Source: an uncultured Hyphomicrobiales bacterium
GTDB lineage: Bacteria > Pseudomonadota > Alphaproteobacteria > Rhizobiales > Beijerinckiaceae
Direction: 5' to 3'
Assembly (NCBI GenBank): GCA_903931945.1
Contig: CAIZEI010000093.1
Location: 1-32,895, forward strand
Length of the DNA stretch: 32,895 nucleotides
A model generated the notes under the pieces. That model saw only the letters and a program-made list of their open reading frames with translations. It was not told where the DNA came from and ran no database searches. Of the stretch, positions 24,817-32,895 are shown in pieces; position 1 is the first letter of the stretch; every line of letters begins with the position of its first letter. A program made the position numbers and the translations under genes.

Positions 24817-25559
24817 GCCGCAGCGCCCGCAGGCAGGAGGTCGCGCATACGGCGGAATCGCGCGCCGCGCGACCTGAACAGACGGATCACAGCCTGCATA
24901 TCTGATAGCGCGGGGTCGCCGGTGCGAAAACGGCAATCCAGACGCAAATTGGTGTTCCGCCAGTCGACATATTCCCATGGGTGGCAGAACAGCACCACCG
25001 GACCCCGCAGCCGCGACAACCAGCGGTCGCGGATGAACGCGGGCAGGCGCAGCACGCTCGAGGTCACAGACGCCGGGATGCGCGTCAGACGGGTTGGCCC
25101 ATCGGGTGAAAAATGCTTCGCCTTGTATTTTGCCTGCGAGGAATCCAGCGCAAATCCTTCATCTTCGAGCAACCCCAGATATTCGGCTGGAAACATCAGA
25201 TTGGGCGCGCGAAAGGAGACAATCTCGCCAAACTCCCGCAGCACTTTTGCGGATTCGGCAATTTCGCCGCGCGCATCATTCCGGTCAAGAGCCGGAAACG
25301 GCCGGTGCGTCATGCCGTGTGAGGCAAGCTCATGACCGTCAACGACAACCCGCGCGGCGACATCCGGCGAATGGCGAGCGCTGTCGCCAGTTATAAAGCA
25401 GGTCGTTTTGACGCCCTCGGACGCAAACAGATCAAGCAGCCGCGGCGCGCCCTCCTCCATACCGCGCCAGGTCCACAGATAGGGCGGACAATCGGGCTCC
25501 ATATCGACGGTGATGCACACGTCGAGGGGAATTGGCGCTGATTGCCTGTGAGTTGACAT
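24813..25559 (-). CDS. Polysaccharide deacetylase, NodB domain
   Basis: The 248-residue protein without a signal peptide has the NodB-type motifs: TVDMEPD with the catalytic Asp and metal Asp/Glu (18-23), HELASHGMTH with His81 and His85, FRAPN (116-120), and HPWEYVDW near residue 175 supplying the late His. This branch resembles cytoplasmic deacetylases of surface-glycan loci rather than secreted chitin deacetylases. It is coupled to the flippase-like gene and lies next to a PIG-A-like glycosyltransferase. Removing an acetyl group from an N-acetyl-hexosamine on a lipid head group is an attractive but unproven role. PIG-L-type motifs are absent. Confidence 0.86.
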   Translation of the reverse strand: MSTHRQSAPIPLDVCITVDMEPDCPPYLWTWRGMEEGAPRLLDLFASEGVKTTCFITGDSARHSPDVAARVVVDGHELASHGMTHRPFPALDRNDARGEIAESAKVLREFGEIVSFRAPNLMFPAEYLGLLEDEGFALDSSQAKYKAKHFSPDGPTRLTRIPASVTSSVLRLPAFIRDRWLSRLRGPVVLFCHPWEYVDWRNTNLRLDCRFRTGDPALSDMQAVIRLFRSRGARFRRMRDLLPAGAAA

Positions 25560-25802
25560 GGTCTGGATTCAACGGATCAAAGCGCCTCTATAAGGGATAA
25601 GGCCGGGCTTCGCTAGTCAGGCGGCGGGGGCAGTCGGGCGGTTGGAACGTCCGCTCGTGGCTTTGGAGCGGAACGGGCGGGAGGCGGGTGGAACGGGGGG
25701 GGGGTGTGACCCTGTACGGTGTTCAGCCCACCTGCGAACATCATTCATGGGCCTGACGCAAGTAGCATATCAAGCTTGGTCTTCCTTTAGGAGGGACTCA
25801 AA
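25560..25802. other. G-rich spacer with a run of ten G upstream of glnE
   Basis: The spacer between the divergent deacetylase and glnE genes contains GGG-C-GGG-AGGC-GGG-TGGAAC-G10 (25675-25704), which meets the four-run quadruplex pattern. G10 lies at 25695-25704. The last part holds the strong glnE ribosome site AGGAGG (25789-25794, eight bases before the ATG). No gene is supported. Confidence 0.6.
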
Positions 25803-28730
25803 ATGGCGTCGCTTTGGAAGCTGCCGCAATCGCCAATGCGGGCGCCTGAGCTAGCCGATCCAAAACGCGCTCGCGCTCGTGTCGGTGAATTGTTGAACGA
25901 CGCACGGTCAATCTCCACAAATCTTTCTGAACTGGCCAAAATACCAGCGGCCCGAAACCTGCTGCTTGGGGTCGCCGATCATTCGGGATTTCTTTGGGAT
26001 ATTGCATCGCGCGATCCGGAGGGCGTCGCCTCTCTTTTCAAGGGCGAGCCGGACGCGGCATTTGCCGAGGTCCTTGCCCGTCTTGCGTTCGATTGCGACG
26101 CGGCGCGCACTGACGAGGACGTTATGCGTGTGCTTCGACTGGCGCGCCGAAAAGTGGCTCTGTTGATTGGCCTCGCCGACATTGGGGGCGTTTGGAGCAT
26201 AGAGGAGGTTATGGAGGCGCTATCCGCCTTTGCCGATACAGCGACGTCCGCTGCTTTGCGGCAAGCTCTGCGCTCGGCTGCGGCCCGAGGCGAACTACGC
26301 CTGTCCAATCGCGCGCGTCCAGAGGCTGGATGTGGACTCGCGGTCCTGGCGTTGGGCAAACATGGCGCGCGTGAGCTCAACTTTTCAAGCGACATCGATT
26401 TGATGTTATTTTTTGATCCCGAAGCGTCTTCCGTTCCCGAGGGCAGAACACCAGCAATCGAATTCGTCCGCGTCGCTCGCAAGCTGGTTCGCCTGCTGCA
26501 GGAATATACAGAGGACGGCTATGTCCTGCGCGTCGATTTGCGATTGCGGCCGGACCCGGGCTCCACAGCAATCGCGATATCGTTCCCCGCTGCTTTCGAC
26601 TACTACGCGACGGTCGGACAGAACTGGGAGCGAGCCGCCCTGATCAAGGCGAGGCCCGTGGCCGGGGATCTACAACTGGGAGCCAGTTTTCTTGCCGATC
26701 TCGAGCCATTCATCTGGCGCAAATATTTTGACTACGCCGCCATCGCCGACATCCATGCCATGAAACGTCAAATTCATGCGACGCGAGGTCACGGTGAAGT
26801 TGCGGTGGCGGGACACAATATCAAACTTGGCCGGGGCGGCATTCGCGAGGTCGAGTTCTTCGTCCAGACACAGCAGCTCATTTTCGGTGGGCGTCGTCCA
26901 AATCTGAGGGGAGCGCGCACTCTTGATATGCTCGTAGAGCTAGAACGCGACGGCTGGATCACAAGCCAAGTGGTCGAGGAACTATCCGCCGCCTATTGCT
27001 ATCTTCGCGAGGTTGAACATCGGCTGCAAATGATCGCGGACGAACAAACCCAGCGGCTTCCAGAGGAAGCCTTAGCATTGGCGCGCTTTGCCCGATTCAT
27101 GGGACACGCAAAAGCGTCAACCTTTGAAAGGGAAATGATGGGGCATTTGCGGCGCGTCGAGCGAAACTATTCAATGCTCTTCGAACATGCGCCCGGGTTG
27201 CACACGCAGGCGGGAAGTCTCGTATTCACGGGCGTAGCTGATGATCCAGACACTATCCGAACCCTTGCGACAATGGGATTTCGGGACCCGGTCCGTGCTA
27301 TCGAAACCATGCGTGGCTGGCACTTTGGCCGACGAATAGCGCTTCGCGGCGAACGCGCGCGTGAAGTCTTGACGGAACTTGCGCCAGCGTTGATCGAAGC
27401 TCTTGCCGGCAGCGGAGAACCGGACGCCGCGCTTGCCGCGCTTGACGAAGCGATGGCGCATATGCCAGCCGCTGTTGAACTGTTCACCATTCTAAAGTCG
27501 CATGCCAAAGTGCGAACGCTCTTCGCCGATATCCTCGGCGGCGCCCCGAGGCTCGCGGGTATCATCGAGCAGCGACCCCACGTCCTCGACTCCGTGATTG
27601 ATCCGGGGTTCGGAATCGCTCCCGCGAGCGTCAAATCTTACGCCGCCGCAATTAGCAATTTGGACCGCCGCACATATGCAATAGAGGACTTCCTGGATGC
27701 CGCTCGTGATCTGGCGCGTGAAGAAATGTTCGTTATCAGTGTGCGAACTCTCTCAGGAACACTCGATCCGCCAATCGCCGGACATGCCTTTTCGGCGCTT
27801 GCCGAGGCCAACCTGAGCGCGATACTTGCACGGGTCGAGGGCGATTTTGCGATCGATCATGGCCGGGTGCCGGGAGGACGTTGCGCGGTCATTGGGATGG
27901 GCCGGCTAGGCGCGCGGGAAATGACGGCGACATCCGATCTCGATCTAATTCTGATTTACGAGTTTGGCGACGCTGACGAATCGATTGGGCCGCGCCCTTT
28001 GCACGCGGAGCGTTATTACGCACGCTTGACGCAACGCGTAATCGCCGCGCTGAGCGCGCTAACCGCTCGCGGCAAAATCTACGATATCGACATGCGGTTG
28101 CGACCGTCGGGTCGCGCCGGACCGATCGCCACGCGACTGGTGAGCTTCAGGGAATATCAGAACCGTGAAGCGGAAACCTGGGAACTTATGGCGTTGACGC
28201 GCGCCCGCGTTGTGGCGGGCGATCCGTCGCTCGCGCGGGAAATCGAAGCCATTGTAGCCGATGTGCTGCGCGCGCCGCGCGACCCCGCCACGCTTGCACG
28301 TGATGTGCGAGAAATGCGCGAACTCGTCGAACGCGAAAAGGGCAACGACGACCCGTGGGATTTGAAGCTCGCCGAAGGCGGCTTGATGGACATCGACTTC
28401 ATCGCGCAATTTTTTGTTTTATCGCTCGCCAGCGAGAAGCCCGACATTATCGGCGCGGATTTCGACTCCGTAATGCGAGCAGTCGCCTTCGCGGGTTGCC
28501 TGCCGCGCGAAGGAACCGAATTCTTGAGGGAAGCGCGAGCGCTCATGTCGTCAGTGACACAATTGACGCGCATCGCCATCGACGGGCGTTTTGATCCTCA
28601 ACGCATGGCCGGCGGCATCTTGCGCCGAGTTGCATCGGCGACCGGTTTGCCGGATGTTTCAGCTCTCGATGCCGCCCTGCGGGACGCACGCGCAAAAACG
28701 CGCCAGATTTTTCGCAGAATTTTCTACTGA
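25803..28730 (+). CDS. glnE: Bifunctional glutamine synthetase adenylyltransferase/adenylyl-removing enzyme
   Basis: GlnE adds AMP to and removes it from glutamine synthetase I according to nitrogen status, under PII control. At 975 residues it has the full two-domain length. The first nucleotidyltransferase centre is GKHGARELNFSSDIDLMLFF (about residues 185-204) and the second is GMGRLGAREMTATSDLDLIL (about 698-717). Each carries the paired Asp residues of the fold, and a helical regulatory linker lies between. Both active sites look intact. The start is fixed by AGGAGG. Codon choice seems somewhat less GC3-biased than in flanking genes, but this was judged by eye only. Its target GSI is not in the window; the GS present at the right edge is GSII. 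Confidence 0.95.
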   Translation: MASLWKLPQSPMRAPELADPKRARARVGELLNDARSISTNLSELAKIPAARNLLLGVADHSGFLWDIASRDPEGVASLFKGEPDAAFAEVLARLAFDCDAARTDEDVMRVLRLARRKVALLIGLADIGGVWSIEEVMEALSAFADTATSAALRQALRSAAARGELRLSNRARPEAGCGLAVLALGKHGARELNFSSDIDLMLFFDPEASSVPEGRTPAIEFVRVARKLVRLLQEYTEDGYVLRVDLRLRPDPGSTAIAISFPAAFDYYATVGQNWERAALIKARPVAGDLQLGASFLADLEPFIWRKYFDYAAIADIHAMKRQIHATRGHGEVAVAGHNIKLGRGGIREVEFFVQTQQLIFGGRRPNLRGARTLDMLVELERDGWITSQVVEELSAAYCYLREVEHRLQMIADEQTQRLPEEALALARFARFMGHAKASTFEREMMGHLRRVERNYSMLFEHAPGLHTQAGSLVFTGVADDPDTIRTLATMGFRDPVRAIETMRGWHFGRRIALRGERAREVLTELAPALIEALAGSGEPDAALAALDEAMAHMPAAVELFTILKSHAKVRTLFADILGGAPRLAGIIEQRPHVLDSVIDPGFGIAPASVKSYAAAISNLDRRTYAIEDFLDAARDLAREEMFVISVRTLSGTLDPPIAGHAFSALAEANLSAILARVEGDFAIDHGRVPGGRCAVIGMGRLGAREMTATSDLDLILIYEFGDADESIGPRPLHAERYYARLTQRVIAALSALTARGKIYDIDMRLRPSGRAGPIATRLVSFREYQNREAETWELMALTRARVVAGDPSLAREIEAIVADVLRAPRDPATLARDVREMRELVEREKGNDDPWDLKLAEGGLMDIDFIAQFFVLSLASEKPDIIGADFDSVMRAVAFAGCLPREGTEFLREARALMSSVTQLTRIAIDGRFDPQRMAGGILRRVASATGLPDVSALDAALRDARAKTRQIFRRIFY

Positions 28731-28735
28731 TCGTG

Positions 28736-28996
28736 CTAGGGGACGCGTCCTCGTTGAGGGGACGAAGCTATTCCATTGAGATGAACCCGATTCACGCCAC
28801 TGGTCTTCCCGCAAAAATCGTTCGGACGGGAGTCGGGCCGAGGTCCCTCCCATCGGCCAAAGCCGATTTCGTCGAAACAGTCGTTTTCGCAAAGACTTTG
28901 TGTTGGAGAACCAACGCCGTGGTTTAAGCTCTTGCGCACGTCGTCCCGAACGTAATCCCACGTGGAATTTTGTTCACTGTCAGGTTGAGTGGTCAT
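28736..28996 (-). CDS. Possible small hypothetical protein
   Basis: An 86-residue frame begins at an ATG with AGGGGA six bases upstream and ends six bases from the convergent glnE stop. The product is hydrophilic with three cysteines and no signal peptide, helix or motif that I recognise. The composition is unlike the neighbours, so it may be a decayed fragment or chance. Only the ribosome site argues for it. Confidence 0.3.
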   Translation of the reverse strand: MTTQPDSEQNSTWDYVRDDVRKSLNHGVGSPTQSLCENDCFDEIGFGRWEGPRPDSRPNDFCGKTSGVNRVHLNGIASSPQRGRVP

Positions 28997-29309
28997 AGCG
29001 GTCCCCTACGAGTTTCGGACGGCTCGGTGTATTGCGGGAATTTGCGTTTTTTGAGACCATCGGCTCAAAGACAGGCAACTGATCTAAAGCGCCAACGATC
29101 ATTGTGCGACGATTCTCGAAATTCGGACATTCCACGCACCTGGGCAGCAATGTCAGTTTGCTCGCAAATTTCAGGTGCGCCGCTGTCCAACCCAAACCGC
29201 TTGCAAATGTGCTGCCGTACGCTTCCTTCGCGGCTCCTGTCCGCTCCTCCGCTGAAAGCCGACCGCTGCCCCTGCCGAACCCGCTGCGCGTGATCGCAAC
29301 CGCCCTGGC
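28997..29309. other. Spacer between glnE and parE with no supported gene
   Basis: These 313 bases contain several short overlapping frames on both strands, none with a good ribosome site or recognisable product. No tRNA cloverleaf, strong terminator or repeat was seen. Together with the doubtful frame at 28736-28996, the gap between two housekeeping genes is 579 bases. Confidence 0.4.
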
Positions 29310-31376
29310 CTAGATATCCAGCGTGGCCTCGCCGCCGGCGAATTTCGCTCGCTCCTGAATAAACGCGAAGCGCAATTCGGGCTTGTTGCCCATCAGGCTT
29401 TCCACCGATTCCGACGTCGCCGCGCGGTCCTCATCCTTGATGACGACTTTCAGCAGCGTCCGCTTGTGCGGGTCCATCGTGGTTTCTTTCAGTTGCGCCG
29501 CCATCATTTCGCCAAGGCCTTTGAAGCGGTTGATCTCGACCTTGCCCCTGCCGGTCAAAACCGTTTTCAAAAGGTAATCGCGGTGCTCGTTATCCCTCGC
29601 ATAGACAGACTTCGTTCCCTGCGTGAGTTTATAAAGCGGCGGCACGGCGAGATAGAGATGGCCTTCCTCGATCAGTTTGGGCGTCTGCCGGTAAAAGAAC
29701 GTGATCAGCAGCGAGGCGATATGCGCGCCATCAACGTCGGCGTCCGTCATGATAATGATTTTGCCATAGCGCAGCTCGGCGGGTTTGTAATGCGCGCCGA
29801 CGCCGCAGCCCAGAGCCAGCACAAGATCGCCGAGCTGCTGGTTGCCGGCCAGTTTGTCGCGCGTGGCTGATGCGACGTTCAGGATCTTGCCGCGCAACGG
29901 CAGGATCGCCTGCGTCGCGCGGTCGCGCGCCTGTTTGGCCGATCCGCCGGCGGAATCCCCCTCAACGATGAACAGTTCCGTATCCTGAGCCGAATTGCTG
30001 GAGCAATCGGCGAGCTTGCCCGGCAGGCGCAACCGCCGGGCGCCAACCTTGCGCGCGACATCTTTTTCGGCGCGACGACGCAACCGTTCTTCCGAGCGCT
30101 CGATCACCCAGTCGAGAAGGCGCGAGGCCTGCGAAGGGCTGTCCGCCAACCAGTGGTCAAGGGCGTCGCGAATCGTTGAATCGACGATCCGCGAGGCCTC
30201 CGCCGTCATCAGACGGCCCTTGTTCTGACCCTGAAACTCGGGTTCGCGGATGAACACGGAAATCAACGCCGCACAGCCCGCGAGCACATCTTCAGTTGTG
30301 ACATTGGCGGCGCGCTTGGCCTGGCCGATGCGTTCGGCGTGATCTTTCAGAGCGCGCAACAGCGCCACCCGCAGCCCCGCTTCATGCGTGCCGCCGTCAG
30401 GCGTTGGGATGGTGTTGCAGTAGGAGTGCACAAAACCATCGTCATCGCTGAGCCAGGTGACAGCCCATTCGACCGTGCCATGCCCGCCCTGCTTTTCGAC
30501 CCGGCCCGTGAAAGCCTGATCGACGACGCCATTCTTCCCCTCCACCTCGCCGGCCAGATAATCTTTGAGACCGCCGGGGAAATGCAGCACAGCTTCAACA
30601 GGCGTGTTGGTTCCGGCGACCAGCGCGGCGGCGCAACGCCAGCGGATTTCGACGCCGCCAAACATATAGGCTTTCGAGCGGGTCATCCTGAAGAGGCGCG
30701 CGGGCTTCCAGGTCGCGTTGGCGCCAAAGATTTGCGGGTCGGGACGAAACCGCACGCGGGTGCCGCGCCGGTTGGGCGCCTTGCCGACTGTTTCAAGTCT
30801 GGTGACGGGCAGACCGCGCTCATAAATCTGCCGATACAATGTCTGCCCGCGCGCGACCTCGACTTCAATACGTTCGGACAGGAAATTCACCACCGAAGCG
30901 CCGACGCCATGCAAACCGCCCGACGTCTGATAGGCGCCTGAATCGAACTTCCCGCCCGCGTGCAGCTTCGTCATGATGACTTCGAGCCCGGATTTCTCGG
31001 GAAATTGCGGGTGCGGATCGACAGGCATTCCGCGACCATTGTCGGTCACGACAAGCCAATTGTCCTCCTCGACCGATACCTCGATCCAGGTGGCGTGGCC
31101 GGCCACCGCCTCGTCCATGGAATTGTCGAGCACTTCGGCGAACAGATGATGCAGGGCCGCTTCGTCAGTGCCGCCAATATACATACCCGGCCGGCGACGC
31201 ACTGCGTCGATATCCGCCAGCACTTCAATCGAGGCGGCGGTATATCCAGCCTCGCCCGGCGTGCCGGACACGCGCGCAGTCTTCTTTTCCGCTGGCGCGG
31301 CAGGCCTCGCGACGGATTTATCGCCGCCAGGACGGGCAGATGAAGGTCCGCCAAAAAGATCGTTCGAATGCGCCAT
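29310..31376 (-). CDS. parE: DNA topoisomerase IV subunit B
   Basis: ParE is the ATPase subunit of topoisomerase IV. A low-complexity N-terminal tail of about 40 residues precedes the GHKL ATPase: EVLDNSMDEAV (catalytic Glu and Asn), DNGRGMPVD, and GGLHGVGASVVN (the ATP lid). The TOPRIM domain follows with IVEGDSAGGSAKQ and the metal site DADVDGAHI. The length of 688 residues and absence of the large GyrB insertion support ParE over GyrB. Its partner ParC is encoded at 1672-3930. Confidence 0.94.
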   Translation of the reverse strand: MAHSNDLFGGPSSARPGGDKSVARPAAPAEKKTARVSGTPGEAGYTAASIEVLADIDAVRRRPGMYIGGTDEAALHHLFAEVLDNSMDEAVAGHATWIEVSVEEDNWLVVTDNGRGMPVDPHPQFPEKSGLEVIMTKLHAGGKFDSGAYQTSGGLHGVGASVVNFLSERIEVEVARGQTLYRQIYERGLPVTRLETVGKAPNRRGTRVRFRPDPQIFGANATWKPARLFRMTRSKAYMFGGVEIRWRCAAALVAGTNTPVEAVLHFPGGLKDYLAGEVEGKNGVVDQAFTGRVEKQGGHGTVEWAVTWLSDDDGFVHSYCNTIPTPDGGTHEAGLRVALLRALKDHAERIGQAKRAANVTTEDVLAGCAALISVFIREPEFQGQNKGRLMTAEASRIVDSTIRDALDHWLADSPSQASRLLDWVIERSEERLRRRAEKDVARKVGARRLRLPGKLADCSSNSAQDTELFIVEGDSAGGSAKQARDRATQAILPLRGKILNVASATRDKLAGNQQLGDLVLALGCGVGAHYKPAELRYGKIIIMTDADVDGAHIASLLITFFYRQTPKLIEEGHLYLAVPPLYKLTQGTKSVYARDNEHRDYLLKTVLTGRGKVEINRFKGLGEMMAAQLKETTMDPHKRTLLKVVIKDEDRAATSESVESLMGNKPELRFAFIQERAKFAGGEATLDI

Positions 31377-31869
31377 GGATGTGTGAACTCGGGAAATCGC
31401 CGGACACTGATTCGGCCCGGCGGCATCTTACTCCAGTTCAGGCGCGCCACGCAGCGTTTGCGCGCTCCCGTTTCAATACCGGGAACAAGTCGTGCCGCAT
31501 GCCCGAACCTGAGCCTGCCCCATGGCGCCCGGGTGTCATTGCGCGCAAAACGAAACTGGCGCCTAAAATATATGCATTTTGATCAAAACCTGGCGTCCGC
31601 ACGTCGGTTTCGCTTATGCTTTTGGCACCATGAAATCGATTGGCGGCCGACCGCCCGTTGCGGATTTGGAAAGCGCGAATCCGGCGGCTGCGGCCGCCGG
31701 TCCTGCGACGGCAGGCGCCCGGAACTCCCCCGGATTTCAGACCGCATCCCGCCAATATGGCAGAATCCCGCCCGATGCGAGAGCTGGCTTTTGCAGCTCC
31801 GCCTTGCGCCCCTTGGCTGGCGGTTCGGGTCGCGCCGTTTTAGACGCATGCCCGGGCGTCAAAGTCTTT
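31377..31869. other. Long spacer upstream of glnII
   Basis: About 490 bases lie between parE and the sigma-54 promoter. Frames here are long only because of the GC content; one from 31630 even runs in frame into glnII, but it has no ribosome site and encodes low-complexity sequence. An NtrC site would be expected in this region; no convincing TGCACN5GGTGCA-type palindrome was seen by eye. Confidence 0.4.
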
Positions 31870-31885
31870 TGGCACGAATACTGCT
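31870..31885 (+). promoter_or_regulatory. Sigma-54 (-24/-12) promoter of glnII
   Basis: TGGCAC-GAATA-CTGCT matches the RpoN consensus TGGCAC-N5-TTGCW with one mismatch and exact spacing. It lies about 100 bases before the glnII start. In rhizobia glnII is activated by NtrC through sigma-54 under nitrogen limitation, which agrees with this site. Confidence 0.82.
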
Positions 31886-31983
31886 TAAGTCTGCGCGGGG
31901 GTCGCGAGCGGATTGTTGACCGCCGAATTGAGCTCAGGCAATTAAATCCCGACATCAACCGAAGTGGACGGAAGTTTCTGAAC

Positions 31984-32895
31984 ATGGCCAAATACAAACT
32001 CGAATATCTCTGGCTTGATGGCTATTCGCCCGTGCAGAACCTGCGCGGCAAGACGCAAATCAAGGAATACGCCAGTTTCCCCACGCTTGAACAGCTTCCT
32101 ATGTGGGGTTTCGATGGCAGTTCGACCCAGCAGGCCGAGGGGCGCAGTTCTGACTGCATGCTCAAGCCGGTCGCAGTCTATCCCGACAGCACGCGCAAGA
32201 ATGGCGTGCTTGTCATGTGCGAAGTCATGATGCCGGATGGCAAGACTCCCCACTCGACCAACCACCGCGCAACCATCCTGGATGACGAAGGCGCCTGGTT
32301 CGGTTTCGAGCAGGAGTACTTCTTCTATCAAGACGGCCGTCCGCTCGGCTTCCCCGAAAATGGCTATCCCCCGCCGCAGGGTCCCTACTACACCGGAGTT
32401 GGCTATAAGAATGTCGGCGATGTCGCCCGCGAACTGGTGGAAGAACATCTCGATATCTGCCTTGAGGCTGGCATCAATCACGAAGGCATCAATGCCGAAG
32501 TGGCCAAAGGCCAGTGGGAATTCCAGATTTTCGGCAAGGGCTCCAAAAAGGCCGCCGACGAAATGTGGGTCGCCCGCTACATTCTCATGCGAGCCGCCGA
32601 GAAATACGGAATCGACATCGAATTCCATTGCAAGCCGCTGGGCGCTACCGACTGGAACGGTTCAGGCATGCACGCCAACTTCTCAACAACCTATTTGCGC
32701 GAAACCGGCGGCAAGGACTATTTCGAAGCCATGATGAAGGCTTTCGAAAAGAACCTTATGGACCACATCACGGTCTATGGCCCGGACAACGACAAGCGTC
32801 TGACCGGCAAGCACGAGACGGCACCTTGGAACAAGTTCTCTTACGGCGTGGCTGACCGCGGTGCTTCGATCCGCGTTCCGCACTCCTTCGCCAAC
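31984..32895 (+). CDS. glnII: Glutamine synthetase II (eukaryote-type), cut by window end
   Basis: GSII joins ammonia to glutamate using ATP. The first 304 codons are present and the frame stays open to the last base, so roughly the last 25-45 residues are missing. Diagnostic segments are MAKYKLEYLWLDGY at the start, WGFDGSSTQQAEG (the substrate-site beta-grasp region), WFGFEQEYFFY (metal-binding Glu residues), GQWEFQIF, and the C-terminal WNGSGMHANFST and RGASIRVP. GSII is found in rhizobia beside GSI and, unlike GSI, is not known to be adenylylated. Control here should be through the sigma-54 promoter at 31870. The start ATG has GGAAG about ten bases upstream. Confidence 0.95.
   Translation, partial: MAKYKLEYLWLDGYSPVQNLRGKTQIKEYASFPTLEQLPMWGFDGSSTQQAEGRSSDCMLKPVAVYPDSTRKNGVLVMCEVMMPDGKTPHSTNHRATILDDEGAWFGFEQEYFFYQDGRPLGFPENGYPPPQGPYYTGVGYKNVGDVARELVEEHLDICLEAGINHEGINAEVAKGQWEFQIFGKGSKKAADEMWVARYILMRAAEKYGIDIEFHCKPLGATDWNGSGMHANFSTTYLRETGGKDYFEAMMKAFEKNLMDHITVYGPDNDKRLTGKHETAPWNKFSYGVADRGASIRVPHSFAN

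Noticed and set aside
23821-25335. A 504-codon plus-strand open frame
   Set aside because: It lies antisense to the flippase and deacetylase genes, both with clear motifs. Its product is an Arg/Gln/Asn-rich low-complexity sequence typical of GC-rich shadows.
24813-25559. PIG-L type GlcNAc-PI deacetylase
   Set aside because: The metal motifs are of the NodB type (TVDMEPD, HGMTH, FRAPN), not the PIG-L AHPDDE type.
31630-31983. In-frame upstream extension of glnII by 118 codons
   Set aside because: It encodes low-complexity sequence, runs through the sigma-54 promoter and has no ribosome site; GSII proteins start at MAKYKLEY.

Overview
This window is a GC-rich alphaproteobacterial chromosome segment, most likely Hyphomicrobiales (Rhizobiales). 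The evidence is rhizobial-type ParC, ParE, RecO, GlnE and eukaryote-like glutamine synthetase II genes, together with strong GC bias at third codon positions. The family cannot be fixed from the sequence. No tRNA, rRNA or CRISPR array was recognised. An IS3-type transposase start lies at the left edge.

Layout. 1-1.1 kb: end of an insertion sequence, an AT-rich spacer with a minus-strand terminator, and a small two-helix membrane protein. 1.1-3.9 kb: inorganic pyrophosphatase and topoisomerase IV subunit A. 4.1-6.7 kb: three exported proteins of unknown function. 6.7-11.1 kb: recO, an MFS exporter and two alpha/beta hydrolases. 11.1-15.4 kb: a tight acyl carrier protein / ketoacyl synthase / GNAT operon, divergent from a serine palmitoyltransferase-type enzyme. 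15.7-17.9 kb: an orphan Wza-like export lipoprotein and a glycosyltransferase. 18.2-25.6 kb: the most interesting part, an inositol-lipid and sphingolipid block. 25.8-32.9 kb: glnE, topoisomerase IV subunit B, and glnII behind a sigma-54 promoter and cut by the window end.

The central inference is that 11.1-15.4 kb and 18.2-25.6 kb together encode a eukaryote-like glycosylated inositol phosphorylceramide pathway. The first part would make the long-chain base (serine palmitoyltransferase, dedicated ACP, ketoacyl synthase) and N-acylate it (GNAT protein, candidate bacterial ceramide synthase). In the second part, myo-inositol-phosphate synthase, a CDP-alcohol phosphotransferase with phosphatidylinositol-phosphate synthase features, and a PgpA-type phosphatase would make phosphatidylinositol. 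A protein closely resembling fungal Aur1 would transfer phosphoinositol to ceramide, and a desaturase closely resembling eukaryotic dihydroceramide desaturase DES1 would modify the base. A PIG-A-like glycosyltransferase, a NodB-type deacetylase and a flippase-like membrane protein would elaborate and move the head group. No ketosphinganine or ceramide reductase is present, so at least one step must lie elsewhere. Family assignments rest on motifs and remembered sequences; the pathway itself is inference.
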